Made by a program: the position numbers and the translations under genes. The notes under the pieces were generated by a model. It did no database searches. It had not been told where the DNA came from and saw nothing but the letters and a program-made list of their open reading frames with translations. Shown here piece by piece: positions 27,898 to 35,774 of a DNA stretch of 64,000 nt; positions within the stretch are counted from its first letter, which is position 1, and each line of letters opens with the position of its first letter. This stretch comes from Actinomycetota bacterium (GTDB lineage Bacteria > Actinomycetota > Geothermincolia > Geothermincolales > RBG-13-55-18): assembly GCA_040757835.1 (NCBI GenBank), contig JBFLWJ010000002.1, positions 234,922 to 298,921 of the forward strand, read 5' to 3'.

Positions 27898-28647
27898 CTA
27901 ATCGGGGTATCCGGCCAGGTTGGCCTCGACCTGCTCTCCCGCATCATCTCCCCGCTCCTTGTAGATGACCAGGTTGGTGCCCTCTTTGGATATACCCTGG
28001 TTGCGTGCAGTGTTCTTGGGATTGAGGTCGTAGAAGAGGAAGACCCCGTCCACGGTCTCCCCCATCTTCAGGGTGTACGCGGCGGGCTGAAGGGTGGCGT
28101 AGTCGAGCAGCACCGCCGAGATCATGTTCTCCGACACGTATGCGCCGAAGGCGCCGCTGGTGCGGTAGTAATCCGCGTAGTCGTCAGCCGCTATGCCCTC
28201 GCTCCAGATACGGAAAGAGAACTCGGAGAGGTCTACGAGGTCGTCCCCGATGTTTTCCACCAGCAGCTCTATCTCGAGGTAGTCCCCCTCCACCTCCCTC
28301 TGTCCCGAGGTGATCGCGTCCGCGTTGGAGCCCTGGCGTGAGGCCTCCACCACCGTGAAACGCGCACCAGCCAGCTCCAGCGTTGCCGCGGGAGGTCCGC
28401 CTGTGTCATCCTCCATCTCTTCCTCCTCCGTGGCCGCGGTCTCCTCGCCGCCCTCCAGGACCAGGCCCGCATCGCCGGTGGTCTCGGCGAGCATCTCCTC
28501 GCTGGTGCCGGGGGGATATTTGGCGGCCTCCGCTCCGGCTGGTGGCGCATCGCCTCCGCCGCAGGATACGGCCAGTACCGCGATGAGACCCAGGCAGAGC
28601 ACGGCCGCCAGCGTCCCGCAATATCTGCACGTTTTCCTTCTCTTCAT
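27898..28647 (-). CDS. Putative lipoprotein with DUF4352-like domain
   Basis: A 249-residue exported protein. A KRRK start, a hydrophobic helix (about 11-28) and the lipobox-like AVSC give a lipidated Cys29. A low-complexity acidic and Ala-rich linker follows to about residue 85. After it comes a beta-rich domain with YLEIELLVENIGDD, the type of motif seen in DUF4352 and Telomeric-repeat-binding-like lipoproteins. It is the first gene of the ABC exporter operon (12 nt to the permease), so it is probably an accessory or sensing subunit. Confidence 0.78.
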   Translation of the reverse strand: MKRRKTCRYCGTLAAVLCLGLIAVLAVSCGGGDAPPAGAEAAKYPPGTSEEMLAETTGDAGLVLEGGEETAATEEEEMEDDTGGPPAATLELAGARFTVVEASRQGSNADAITSGQREVEGDYLEIELLVENIGDDLVDLSEFSFRIWSEGIAADDYADYYRTSGAFGAYVSENMISAVLLDYATLQPAAYTLKMGETVDGVFLFYDLNPKNTARNQGISKEGTNLVIYKERGDDAGEQVEANLAGYPD

Positions 28648-29057
28648 CCTCGCATCAACTCCCGTTTTCTACGCCAGGTATCGTTCATCTGACGGACCGC
28701 CCGCCCTGGCGGTTACAACGATTAGCATTGCTAACATTGAACCCCCCACGTGTTAAACGTCTGTTAAGGAATCGTTAGGTTTGGCTTAAAGCTGAAGTCC
28801 CGGGCGATACGGCCGGCAGCTGATCGAAAAGTGCCCGGAAGCTCACGGCTTCCGGGCCGTCATGGCACCGAGTTCATGCCGTCGCTCTGAATCCCCGCCC
28901 CGGAGGTACCTCCATGACCTTGCCGACCGCGAGGAGCTTCGCGACGAACTCTTCCTCCAGCACGCGCAGGCTGCTCGCCTCCTCTGGGTCGAGCCGCTCA
29001 GGGGCTCGGCCCCTGAGCTCCGCGGATAGCTTGCCCGGGCGGGCCAGGGTGATGCGG
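28648..29057. other. Intergenic region between purine nucleoside phosphorylase and lipoprotein genes
   Basis: 410 nt without a clear gene. It holds a 13-bp palindrome TTAGCATTGCTAA (28722-28734) about 75 bp before the lipoprotein start, in an AT-richer stretch that should contain its promoter. It also holds a strong hairpin (28833-28857). On the minus strand, 28874-29057 is an open frame with coding-like composition ending GFRATA, but without a good start codon. I could not identify it. Confidence 0.6.
28833..28857 (-). terminator. Terminator-like hairpin after the PNP gene region
   Basis: A perfect 10-bp stem, GCCCGGAAGC with GCTTCCGGGC, closes a 5-nt loop. On the minus strand it is followed after two bases by TTTT, so it could end transcription of the phosphorylase/isomerase unit. 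On the plus strand there is no U-tract. Confidence 0.6.
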
Positions 29058-29873
29058 TCAGAATCCCAGCCAGGCAGCGATGACCTCGCGCAGCCGCGGC
29101 GCTGCCTCTTCCGCCGTTTTCAGCACCTCGTCGTGGGAGGTGGGATAGGGCCTGCGCAGGTCCCGGACGTTGGTGATCACGCTCACCGCGGTCACGGAAA
29201 GACCCAGGTAGCGTGCCATGAGGGCCTCGGGCACCAGGCTCATGGAGACCGCGTCACCTCCAACCAGGCGCATGTAGCGCAGCTCGGCACCGGTCTCGAA
29301 GCTCGGGCCGCAGACGGCTACCAGCGTGCCGCCCTCCATGGGCCATCCGGATGCCTTGCTCGCGTCCATGAGCCTGTCTCCAGCGGTTTCGTCGTAGAGG
29401 GAAGATACATCGAGGAAGGCGGGGACGCCGTCCTCGTCCGCCACGCCGCGCAGGGGGTTCACCCCCATGAGATTGATGTGATCACGCACCAGCATCAGGT
29501 ACCCGCAGCCGTAGACGGGGTTGAGGGCCCCGGCGGCATTGGCCATGAACACCCTCTCCACGCCCAGGGAGGCCATGACCCTCACCGGCAAGGTCACCTC
29601 GTTCATCTCACGGCCCTCGTAGTAGTGGACGCGCCCTGCCTGTATCATCAGGGCCACGTCCTCAAAGGTGCCGAACCGCAGGACGCCCGCGTGCCCAGGC
29701 ACGCCGCATCGCGGCCAGCCGGGGACGTCGCTCCACTCCACCTCCAAGGGTCCATCGAGAGGCGGGGCCGCATCCCCGAGACCGCTGCCGAGCACGACCC
29801 CCACACGGGGCGCCGGCAGGCCGGCTTCGCGCAGGCATGAACTCAGATACTTCCGGGCCTCTTCCACCCGCAA
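29058..29873 (-). CDS. Purine nucleoside phosphorylase
   Basis: Splits purine nucleosides with phosphate. The 271-residue protein has the PNP/MTAP family motifs VVLGSGLG (phosphate loop), QAGRVHYYEG, AAGALNP, and GPSFETGAELRYM. The final conserved Asn is in SVITNVRD. The start is TTG 29873, which follows a perfect AAGGAGG at seven bases. The frame stays open far upstream but only as a shadow of the isomerase gene. It follows the isomerase gene by 41 nt. Confidence 0.94.
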   Translation of the reverse strand: MRVEEARKYLSSCLREAGLPAPRVGVVLGSGLGDAAPPLDGPLEVEWSDVPGWPRCGVPGHAGVLRFGTFEDVALMIQAGRVHYYEGREMNEVTLPVRVMASLGVERVFMANAAGALNPVYGCGYLMLVRDHINLMGVNPLRGVADEDGVPAFLDVSSLYDETAGDRLMDASKASGWPMEGGTLVAVCGPSFETGAELRYMRLVGGDAVSMSLVPEALMARYLGLSVTAVSVITNVRDLRRPYPTSHDEVLKTAEEAAPRLREVIAAWLGF

Positions 29874-29914
29874 GTCCGACCCTCCTTCCCGCCGCCGTCC
29901 CTGGAAGTGCCCGC

Positions 29915-30991
29915 CTATCCCTCCTGTGCCATGCGCTCCTTGAGCAGGGAGATGCTCTCCACGGGAGTGGGGTCCACGCCGCCCAACAGGGCGAGGTATG
30001 CCGATACGAAATCCCCCAGGTGGATGGCGGAGAAGAGCTTGTCGGTGCGGGTGCGGCCGCCCACACGGATCACCGTCACCCCGCCCACCTTGTCCTCGAT
30101 GATCTCCGCGGTCACCTCGACCCTTTTGGCGACGCGCGAGTCGTCGTCGTCCTCCAGCAGGAAGATGACCTCGACCCGCCTGGAGATGTCGTCCAGCTCG
30201 TGCCATCCTACGATCTCGTTGTGGTTCATCTCTGGCAGGGTGTGGTTGAAGGCAGGGACCTTGGAGTTCTCGTTGAACTGGCACTTCCAGCGGTAGGCCG
30301 CCACCGACAGCACCCCCTCGGTACCGTAAACGACCGGTATCTTTCCCTGCAGCCTCTGGGCGAGCTGTTTGGCGAAGTTCTTGCTCACCGGCGCCAGGCG
30401 GCCCCAGACCTCCCGCTTCCCCTGCAGGAAGTCGGCCGTCTCGTAGGCTACCTTCGTAAAGCCCTGCAGCAGTTTCATCTTCTCGAGGACCGCCGCGGCG
30501 GGGAGGGAGAGATAGGCCAGGGCCGCGCGGGGCTGCAGGCCGCCCGGGACCACCACGGCGGGAAAGCGGTACCCGCGGGCTTGTTCGAGCAGCGTCCCTC
30601 CGGTGGTGATGGCCATCACCCTGCACCCCAGGTAGACGGCGTCGTCCAGGGCGGACAGGGTCTCCTCGGTGTTGCCGGAATAGCTGGCGAAGATGGCCAG
30701 GGTATCGGGCCCGAGCATGCATGGCAGGCGGTAGGAGCGGTGCACGGTCACGGGCAGCCCCAGCGCGTCCTCCAGGAGCGAGCGCAGGATATCCCCACCG
30801 ATGGCGGACCCGCCCATGCCCACATAGGCGATACGGTTGATGCCCTCCGCGTCGGGGATGTCCATCTGGTCCCTCCCCAGGTGCAGCGCCTCCGTGCAGT
30901 GCCTGGAGAAGGACTCGACGGCCGCGAGCATCCCGCCGGGATCTTTATCCTCCAGGACCATCACGTCGTCCAGGTTGATCGGCTCGGCCAT
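29915..30991 (-). CDS. Bifunctional phosphoglucose/phosphomannose isomerase
   Basis: A SIS-domain isomerase of 358 residues that interconverts fructose-6-P with glucose-6-P and mannose-6-P. YVGMGGSAIGGD and ASYSGNTEETL are the SIS sugar-phosphate motifs. FNHTLPEMNHNEIVGW holds the catalytic Glu and His of the PGI/PMI group. The start was chosen at ATG 30991 with AAGGGGG six bases before it. An ATG at 31012 and longer starts lack good sites. It diverges from a phosphomannomutase gene through a palindromic promoter, which fits one sugar pathway. Confidence 0.93.
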   Translation of the reverse strand: MAEPINLDDVMVLEDKDPGGMLAAVESFSRHCTEALHLGRDQMDIPDAEGINRIAYVGMGGSAIGGDILRSLLEDALGLPVTVHRSYRLPCMLGPDTLAIFASYSGNTEETLSALDDAVYLGCRVMAITTGGTLLEQARGYRFPAVVVPGGLQPRAALAYLSLPAAAVLEKMKLLQGFTKVAYETADFLQGKREVWGRLAPVSKNFAKQLAQRLQGKIPVVYGTEGVLSVAAYRWKCQFNENSKVPAFNHTLPEMNHNEIVGWHELDDISRRVEVIFLLEDDDDSRVAKRVEVTAEIIEDKVGGVTVIRVGGRTRTDKLFSAIHLGDFVSAYLALLGGVDPTPVESISLLKERMAQEG

Positions 30992-31118
30992 GAGAACCCC
31001 CTTGCTGTTCATCTCACCGGCATCGCCGCGGCACCCAGCCGCGCGGAGAGGCCTTGGAAACGGGCTTTCCCGCGACGATTCTTCGCCCTTCACCTCTATC
31101 TGCCCTTCCTCGCGGCTG

Positions 31119-31134
31119 TGATAGAATTCTATCA
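31119..31134. promoter_or_regulatory. Palindromic divergent promoter (overlapping extended -10 elements)
   Basis: TGATAGAATTCTATCA is a perfect 16-bp palindrome. Each strand reads TGATAGAAT, an extended -10 (TGn followed by TAGAAT, five of six consensus bases). The plus strand would start near 31134 and the minus strand near 31119. It sits between the divergent isomerase and mutase genes. It could also be an operator, or both. Confidence 0.6.
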
Positions 31135-31154
31135 TGCGAGAGAAAAGGAGGAAT

Positions 31155-32495
31155 ATGCAGGACATGGACGCCGCCATCTTCAAGGCCTACGACGTCCGGG
31201 GCATCTACCCCGATCAGCTCGACGAGGATGTCGCCTACCGCATCGGGAGGGCCTTCGTCGTCTTCCTCGGCGAGAAAGGGATAGTCACCGGAAGGGACAT
31301 GCGCCTTTCCTCCCCCGCGCTCTCCCGCGCCTTCATCGCCGGGGCCACCGACCAGGGGGCGGAAGTGGCGGACATCGGGCTGTGCTCGACGGACATGCTC
31401 TACTATGCCTCGGGCGCGCTCGACCGGCCGGGCGCCATGTTCACCGCTTCCCATAACCCCAAGGAGTACAACGGCCTAAAGCTGTGCCACCGTAAGGCTG
31501 GCCCCATAAGTTCCGACACCGGTATCCTGGACATCAGGGACCTGGTGCTGGGCGGCGACTTTCCCGAACCGCCCAACAGGGGGACGGTGGAGGAGATAGA
31601 CATGCTGCCGCGCTATGTGGACCACGTCCTCGGGTTCATCGACGTCTCCGCCTTGCGGCCCCTGAAGGTGGTGGCCGACGCGGGCAACGGCATGGGGGGC
31701 CTCATCCTCCCGGCCCTCTTCGAACGCCTGCCGTGCACCCTGGTGCCGCACTGCTTCGAACTGGACGGCTCCTTCCCCCACCATCAGCCGGACCCCATAA
31801 ATCCAGAGAACATCAAGTTGCTATCGGGGTGGGTACTGGAGGCCGGAGGCGACCTGGGAATGGCCTTCGACGGCGACGCCGACCGCGTATTTCTCGTGGA
31901 CGACCTGGGGGAAGCGGTGAGCGGTTCCCTCACCACGGCCATGGTGGCCAAGCGCATCCTCGAGACCCACGCGGGCGAGAACATCATCTATAACTGCATC
32001 AACAGCTGGGTGGTGCCCGAGACCATACGCGCCTACGGCGGCACTCCCGTCCGTGAGAGAGTGGGCCACTCCTTTATCAAGCAGACCATGGCCGAGACCG
32101 GCGCCGTCTTCGGAGGAGAGCATTCAGGCCATTATTACTTCCGCGACAACTACCGTGCCGACTCCGGCCTCATCGCCGCCATGTTCATCCTCGAGATAGT
32201 CAGCCTGGAGGAAAAACCCCTCTCGGCCATCCTCGCGCCCTTTAAGAAGTACTTCGCCTCGGGGGAGATAAACAGCCGCGTCGAGGACATACCGGCCAAG
32301 CTGGAGGAGATCGCCCGCCTCTACGCCGCGGGCAGGGTGGACCGTCTGGACGGCATAACGGTGGAGTTCGACGACTGGTGGTTCAACGTGCGCCCCTCCA
32401 ACACCGAGCCGCTCATCCGCCTCAACCTCGAGGCCAGGTCCGCGGAGCTCATGGAAGCGAAGCGCGACGAGGTCCTGGCGGTGATACGTTCCTGA
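31155..32495 (+). CDS. manB: Phosphomannomutase/phosphoglucomutase
   Basis: Interconverts hexose-6- and hexose-1-phosphates for GDP-mannose or UDP-glucose supply. The 446-residue enzyme has the phosphoserine loop TASHNP (Ser99), the metal loop DGDADR, the sugar loop GGEHSGHYYF and the phosphate loop RPSNTEP. The start is ATG 31155 just after GGAGG (3-nt gap, which is short). ATG 31164 is possible. The stop overlaps the next ATG by one base. Confidence 0.93.
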   Translation: MQDMDAAIFKAYDVRGIYPDQLDEDVAYRIGRAFVVFLGEKGIVTGRDMRLSSPALSRAFIAGATDQGAEVADIGLCSTDMLYYASGALDRPGAMFTASHNPKEYNGLKLCHRKAGPISSDTGILDIRDLVLGGDFPEPPNRGTVEEIDMLPRYVDHVLGFIDVSALRPLKVVADAGNGMGGLILPALFERLPCTLVPHCFELDGSFPHHQPDPINPENIKLLSGWVLEAGGDLGMAFDGDADRVFLVDDLGEAVSGSLTTAMVAKRILETHAGENIIYNCINSWVVPETIRAYGGTPVRERVGHSFIKQTMAETGAVFGGEHSGHYYFRDNYRADSGLIAAMFILEIVSLEEKPLSAILAPFKKYFASGEINSRVEDIPAKLEEIARLYAAGRVDRLDGITVEFDDWWFNVRPSNTEPLIRLNLEARSAELMEAKRDEVLAVIRS

Positions 32496-33223
32496 TGGCT
32501 GTGCTGCGCCATTTCATCATCCCCGTCCTGCTCGTGGCGCTGCTCGCTGCGGTTTCAGGCTGCGGCGCCGGGGAGAGCGAGGAGGAAGCCGCCTGGAGGC
32601 AGGAGGTCGACTCCTCCTTGCGGGGCCTCAAGGACGCCCGTTCCTTCCGCTACCTTACGCACCTGGAGACCTGGATCGGAGTGTCGGGGCAGAGCGTTTT
32701 CGGGGACGAGACGGGGGAGGGCCTTTACCGGGACGGCGACTTCTCGGTGTCCATCACGCGCACCTCCCCGGAGGGAGAGGAGCGCCTCGAGCTGTCCTCT
32801 GGGGATGGGGGATATTACCTGCGCGAGGCGGACGCGTGGAGCGCCATACCCCCCGGCAGCGCCCCCAGCCCTCTCCATGATCCCGCTGTGGCGGTGGAGC
32901 TAGCTTCCTCTTACGGCTCCGTCTCTCTACAGCGGGAAGAGGAGCGCTCCGGTGTCGGCTGCCGGCGTTACCTCCTGCGCCTAGAAAGCGGGAGGGCACG
33001 TGAAGCCCTCACCGGGGCCGCCTGGTCCTATTTCTCGTCCCTGAGCTTCGAGCTCAGCTGCACCTTGTGGGTATGCGATGCGTCCGCGCCGCCCGTGGCG
33101 CTCCAGATCGAGGTTGTCGGGTCGGATCCCAGGGAGAGCCTGCAGCGCTACCGCACCTTGGCCTCTACGGACTTCAGTGACTTCGATTCCCCCGACATCC
33201 AACCCGCCTCGCCGAGCGAATAG
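32495..33223 (+). CDS. Putative lipoprotein
   Basis: A 242-residue exported protein. A hydrophobic segment (about 7-20) ends in the lipobox VSGC with Cys23. The mature part is beta-rich and resembles LppX/LprG-like or outer-leaflet lipid-binding lipoproteins of actinobacteria in general layout (SSLRGLKDARSFRY, then an alternating beta pattern). That similarity is weak. It has two internal Cys pairs. It is translationally coupled to manB through TGATG. Confidence 0.72.
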   Translation: MAVLRHFIIPVLLVALLAAVSGCGAGESEEEAAWRQEVDSSLRGLKDARSFRYLTHLETWIGVSGQSVFGDETGEGLYRDGDFSVSITRTSPEGEERLELSSGDGGYYLREADAWSAIPPGSAPSPLHDPAVAVELASSYGSVSLQREEERSGVGCRRYLLRLESGRAREALTGAAWSYFSSLSFELSCTLWVCDASAPPVALQIEVVGSDPRESLQRYRTLASTDFSDFDSPDIQPASPSE

Positions 33224-33226
33224 GCC

Positions 33227-34123
33227 TCATCCTTCGGCCTTGAGTATCATCACCGGGCGTTCGCTCTTGCGCATGACCTTCTCCGTTACACTGCCCAGGA
33301 GGTCCTTGGTTATCCCTCGCGCGCCGAAGGCACCCAGTATGATCAGGGATGCGTCGATCTCGTTGGCGTAGGCAAGGATGGCCGAGGGAGGATCGCCGTT
33401 TACGATGTCCATCCTGACGTTCTTGCAGAAATCGCCCAGCTCGTAGCTCAACTCCTCTAGTATCTGCATCTTCTCTTTTGCCTGTTCCTTCTTGTATTTG
33501 TCCAGGAGCTGGTATCCACCATCGCTCTTCCCCTCCACGACGTGCAACAGGGTCATGGGAGTGCACAAGGTCCTGGCCAGGTCGATGACAATTGGCCTGA
33601 CGCTTGCTGCATAATTCGAGAAATCGGTCGCTACCAGGATATTCCCGAAGAGGGAGGAGCAGACGTTCTCGCAGGTATAGGTCTTACTGTCTTTAACCAT
33701 CCGGCAGAACTGGACCATCACCGAGCGGTCGGCGAGCTTCACCACCTGTTCGCTAACGCTGCCCAGGAAAGCCCGGCTCATGAACCCCTTGCCCTTCGCG
33801 CCTAGGAATATGAGGTCGGAACCCTCTTCCCTTGCCGTATCCACGATCTCCGCTGCCGGGTTTCCATGTTTAAGGACCCGGTTGACCTTCATCCCATCGG
33901 CCTCGAGCTCGACTGCGAGCTTCTCCAGGTGTTCCTCCGCCTCCCTCATCTCCGCCTCGAAGGCGGGGTTCTTGTGATCGCCGAAATCGGCTTGCTTCTT
34001 GGACTCGAGCACGTAGAGCAGGTCCACCTCGTTGAGTCCGTATTGCGCCAGCTCGCCGGCGCAGCCCACGAGTTTCTCCGTGTAGGGTGAGAAATCCACC
34101 GCGAAAAGCAGTTTGCGCGCCAT
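33227..34123 (-). CDS. Tandem universal stress protein (two UspA domains)
   Basis: A 298-residue protein with two Usp domains (about 1-145 and 158-298). Each ends with an ATP-binding-type loop: GAKGKGFMSRAFLGSVSE in the first and GAFGARGITKDLLGSVTE in the second. Three Cys lie in the linker (FCRM, TCENVC). The start is ATG 34123 with AAGGAGAG upstream. Likely roles are nucleotide sensing under stress. A candidate promoter (TTTAGA, 17 nt, TAATAT) lies within the 110-nt gap after truA. Confidence 0.92.
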   Translation of the reverse strand: MARKLLFAVDFSPYTEKLVGCAGELAQYGLNEVDLLYVLESKKQADFGDHKNPAFEAEMREAEEHLEKLAVELEADGMKVNRVLKHGNPAAEIVDTAREEGSDLIFLGAKGKGFMSRAFLGSVSEQVVKLADRSVMVQFCRMVKDSKTYTCENVCSSLFGNILVATDFSNYAASVRPIVIDLARTLCTPMTLLHVVEGKSDGGYQLLDKYKKEQAKEKMQILEELSYELGDFCKNVRMDIVNGDPPSAILAYANEIDASLIILGAFGARGITKDLLGSVTEKVMRKSERPVMILKAEG

Positions 34124-34233
34124 TGTCTCTCCTTTCTTCGAAAAGAGCTGCCTGAACAATATTATTGCCCCAGCGAGAGCCTCTAAACCGGCTGGCCGCA
34201 GCGTTCGCCGGACCTTATCGCCGCCGCAGGAGC

Positions 34234-34974
34234 CTATATAGCCCGATAATAGACCTTTTCCAGGAACAGTCCCCGGGGGGGCAGCGCCGGCCCGCTGGCG
34301 GCATTGTCCCGCGCCTCCAGGACCTCCTTGAAGTGGTCCACGGACCATTTCCCTCTCCCGACCTCGAGCAGGCTGCCGCAGAGTATGCGCATCATCATCC
34401 ACACGAAGGCGTTGGCCTTGACCCTGATACTCAGCGTATCTCCGCTCTGCCGCAGTTCCGTCTCGTAGACCTCCCGAACGTTCGATCTGCTCTCCTCGCG
34501 GCGGCAGAAGGCCGCGAAGTCGTGCACACCCATGATGGCCTTCAGGGCTTCCTCCATGGCATCCTGGTCGAGCTTCTGCGGGTAGTGCGATGTATACCTG
34601 CGTTTGAAGGGCGACGGGTGCTCGCCGCGATGGATATAATACCCGTACTCCCTTGCCAATGCGCTGCGGCGGGCGTTGAAACCTTCCTCCACCTCCTCGC
34701 AGCCCAGCACCACGATATCGCCGGGGAGAAAGGAGTTGAGGGCGGCGGCCATGGCCGCCGGCGCCGGCTTGATCGCGCCGTGGAAGCTCACCACCTGCCC
34801 CCTGGCGTGCACCCCGGCGTCGGTGCGTCCAGCCGCATAGAGCGGGGAGTCGAGCACCGCGACCCGGGCCAGGGCCTCCTCCAGGACTCCCTGCACCGTG
34901 GAAAGCCCCGGCTGCCTCTGCCACCCGCTGTAGTCGGTCCCGTCGTATTCCAGTATCAGCTTGTAATTGGCCAT
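34234..34974 (-). CDS. truA: tRNA pseudouridine(38-40) synthase TruA
   Basis: Converts U38, U39 and U40 in the tRNA anticodon arm to pseudouridine. The 246-residue enzyme has the catalytic Asp in AAGRTDAGVHARGQV and the segments LEYDGTDYSGWQRQ and FVWMMMRILCG. It lies downstream of rplQ, its usual neighbour, but here 414 nt of duplicated repeat separate them. Confidence 0.97.
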   Translation of the reverse strand: MANYKLILEYDGTDYSGWQRQPGLSTVQGVLEEALARVAVLDSPLYAAGRTDAGVHARGQVVSFHGAIKPAPAAMAAALNSFLPGDIVVLGCEEVEEGFNARRSALAREYGYYIHRGEHPSPFKRRYTSHYPQKLDQDAMEEALKAIMGVHDFAAFCRREESRSNVREVYETELRQSGDTLSIRVKANAFVWMMMRILCGSLLEVGRGKWSVDHFKEVLEARDNAASGPALPPRGLFLEKVYYRAI

Positions 34975-35388
34975 AGACCGATTCTACCCCATATGAGCTG
35001 CCACCAGCCCGGTATCCTGGGGTCGGCACTTTATCGGTACGAAGCGGTTTTCGCGAGCAGCAAGAGTGCGTATATAGACGCTGACTGGATTCATTCCGCC
35101 CGGGTGTCGCCTGTATCGAAAAAACATCCGTCTGAGCAATGACTGGCCCGGGGAACTACCAGGTCGGTCTCCGTGAGGCTCTGCGAGCGGGACCGTTACC
35201 TGGAGGCCCCGGGCCGGAAAACGACGGTGCATTCGATCAGGCAGCGAAAGCAAGGGGGCGCCCGGGTGTCGCCTGTATCGAAAAAACATCCGTCTGAGCA
35301 ATGACTGGCCCGGGGAACTACCAGGTCGGTCTCCGTGAGGCTCTGCGAGCGGGACCGTTACCTGGAGGCCCCGGGCCGGATATAAAGC
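34975..35388. other. Intergenic region between rplQ and truA
   Basis: 414 nt that hold two identical 122-bp repeat units (35097-35218 and 35259-35380) and no gene. The only open frames run through the repeats and look like shadows. No clear promoter for truA was found. Confidence 0.7.
35097..35380. repeat. Duplicated structured repeat, locus B (two identical 122-bp units)
   Basis: 35097-35218 and 35259-35380 are identical and 162 bp apart. Each has a run of six A, the lead CCGTCTGAGCAA (35128-35139 in the first), then a hairpin at 35145-35215 (35307-35377 in the second). The outer stem GGCCCGGGG pairs with CCCCGGGCC; inner stems match locus A at the window start. Against locus A, an A-T pair has become G-C and one extra pair has been added, which keeps the stem. 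The function is unknown. Confidence 0.9.
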
Positions 35389-35739
35389 TCAGACGAACTC
35401 GATGACCGCCATGGGAGCGGCGTCGCCCTTGCGCGGTCCGGTCTTGACTATGCGGGAATAGCCGCCGTCGCGGTCGCTGTAACGCGGCCCTATCTCGTCG
35501 AAGAGTTTGTGCACCACGTCACGGTCGTGGATTATCGACAGGGCCCGGCGGCGAGCGTGCAGGTCGCCGCGCTTTGCCAGCCCCACCAGCTTCTCCACCA
35601 GGGGCTGCACCTCCTTGGCCCGCGTCTGGGTCGTCTCCAGCCTCTCGTGCTCGATGAGCGACTTGGCGAGATTGGACATCATCGCCTTCTGGTGGGAGGC
35701 ACTCCCTCCCAGTCTCTTGCCTTTCCTCGGTTGCGGCAT
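35389..35739 (-). CDS. rplQ: 50S ribosomal protein L17
   Basis: A 116-residue L17, last gene of the alpha segment. The N-terminus [19 protein letters not shown] and the segment [13 protein letters not shown] are typical. It is 35 nt after rpoA. The gene is followed immediately by the duplicated hairpin repeat (9 nt past the stop), which could set the 3' end of the long transcript. Confidence 0.97.
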   Translation of the reverse strand: MPQPRKGKRLGGSASHQKAMMSNLAKSLIEHERLETTQTRAKEVQPLVEKLVGLAKRGDLHARRRALSIIHDRDVVHKLFDEIGPRYSDRDGGYSRIVKTGPRKGDAAPMAVIEFV

Positions 35740-35774
35740 TTAGCTACCCCTCGTATCCAGATCAATGCGGGCCT

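Noticed and set aside
28722..28734. Palindrome TTAGCATTGCTAA as a CIRCE or known operator
   Set aside because: It shares TTAGCA and TGCTAA with CIRCE but lacks the CTC-N9-GAG core and the spacer. It stays an unassigned palindrome and may be chance in an AT-rich stretch.
29837..31456. A 539-codon plus-strand open frame opposite the isomerase gene
   Set aside because: It has the same antisense character. It crosses the divergent promoter and the start of manB, and no family motif is seen.
34984..35301. Minus-strand open frame over the duplicated repeat
   Set aside because: It encodes the repeat twice (RRMFFRYRRHPG appears in both halves), which reflects the DNA duplication and not a protein. 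The locus A copy does not keep this frame.
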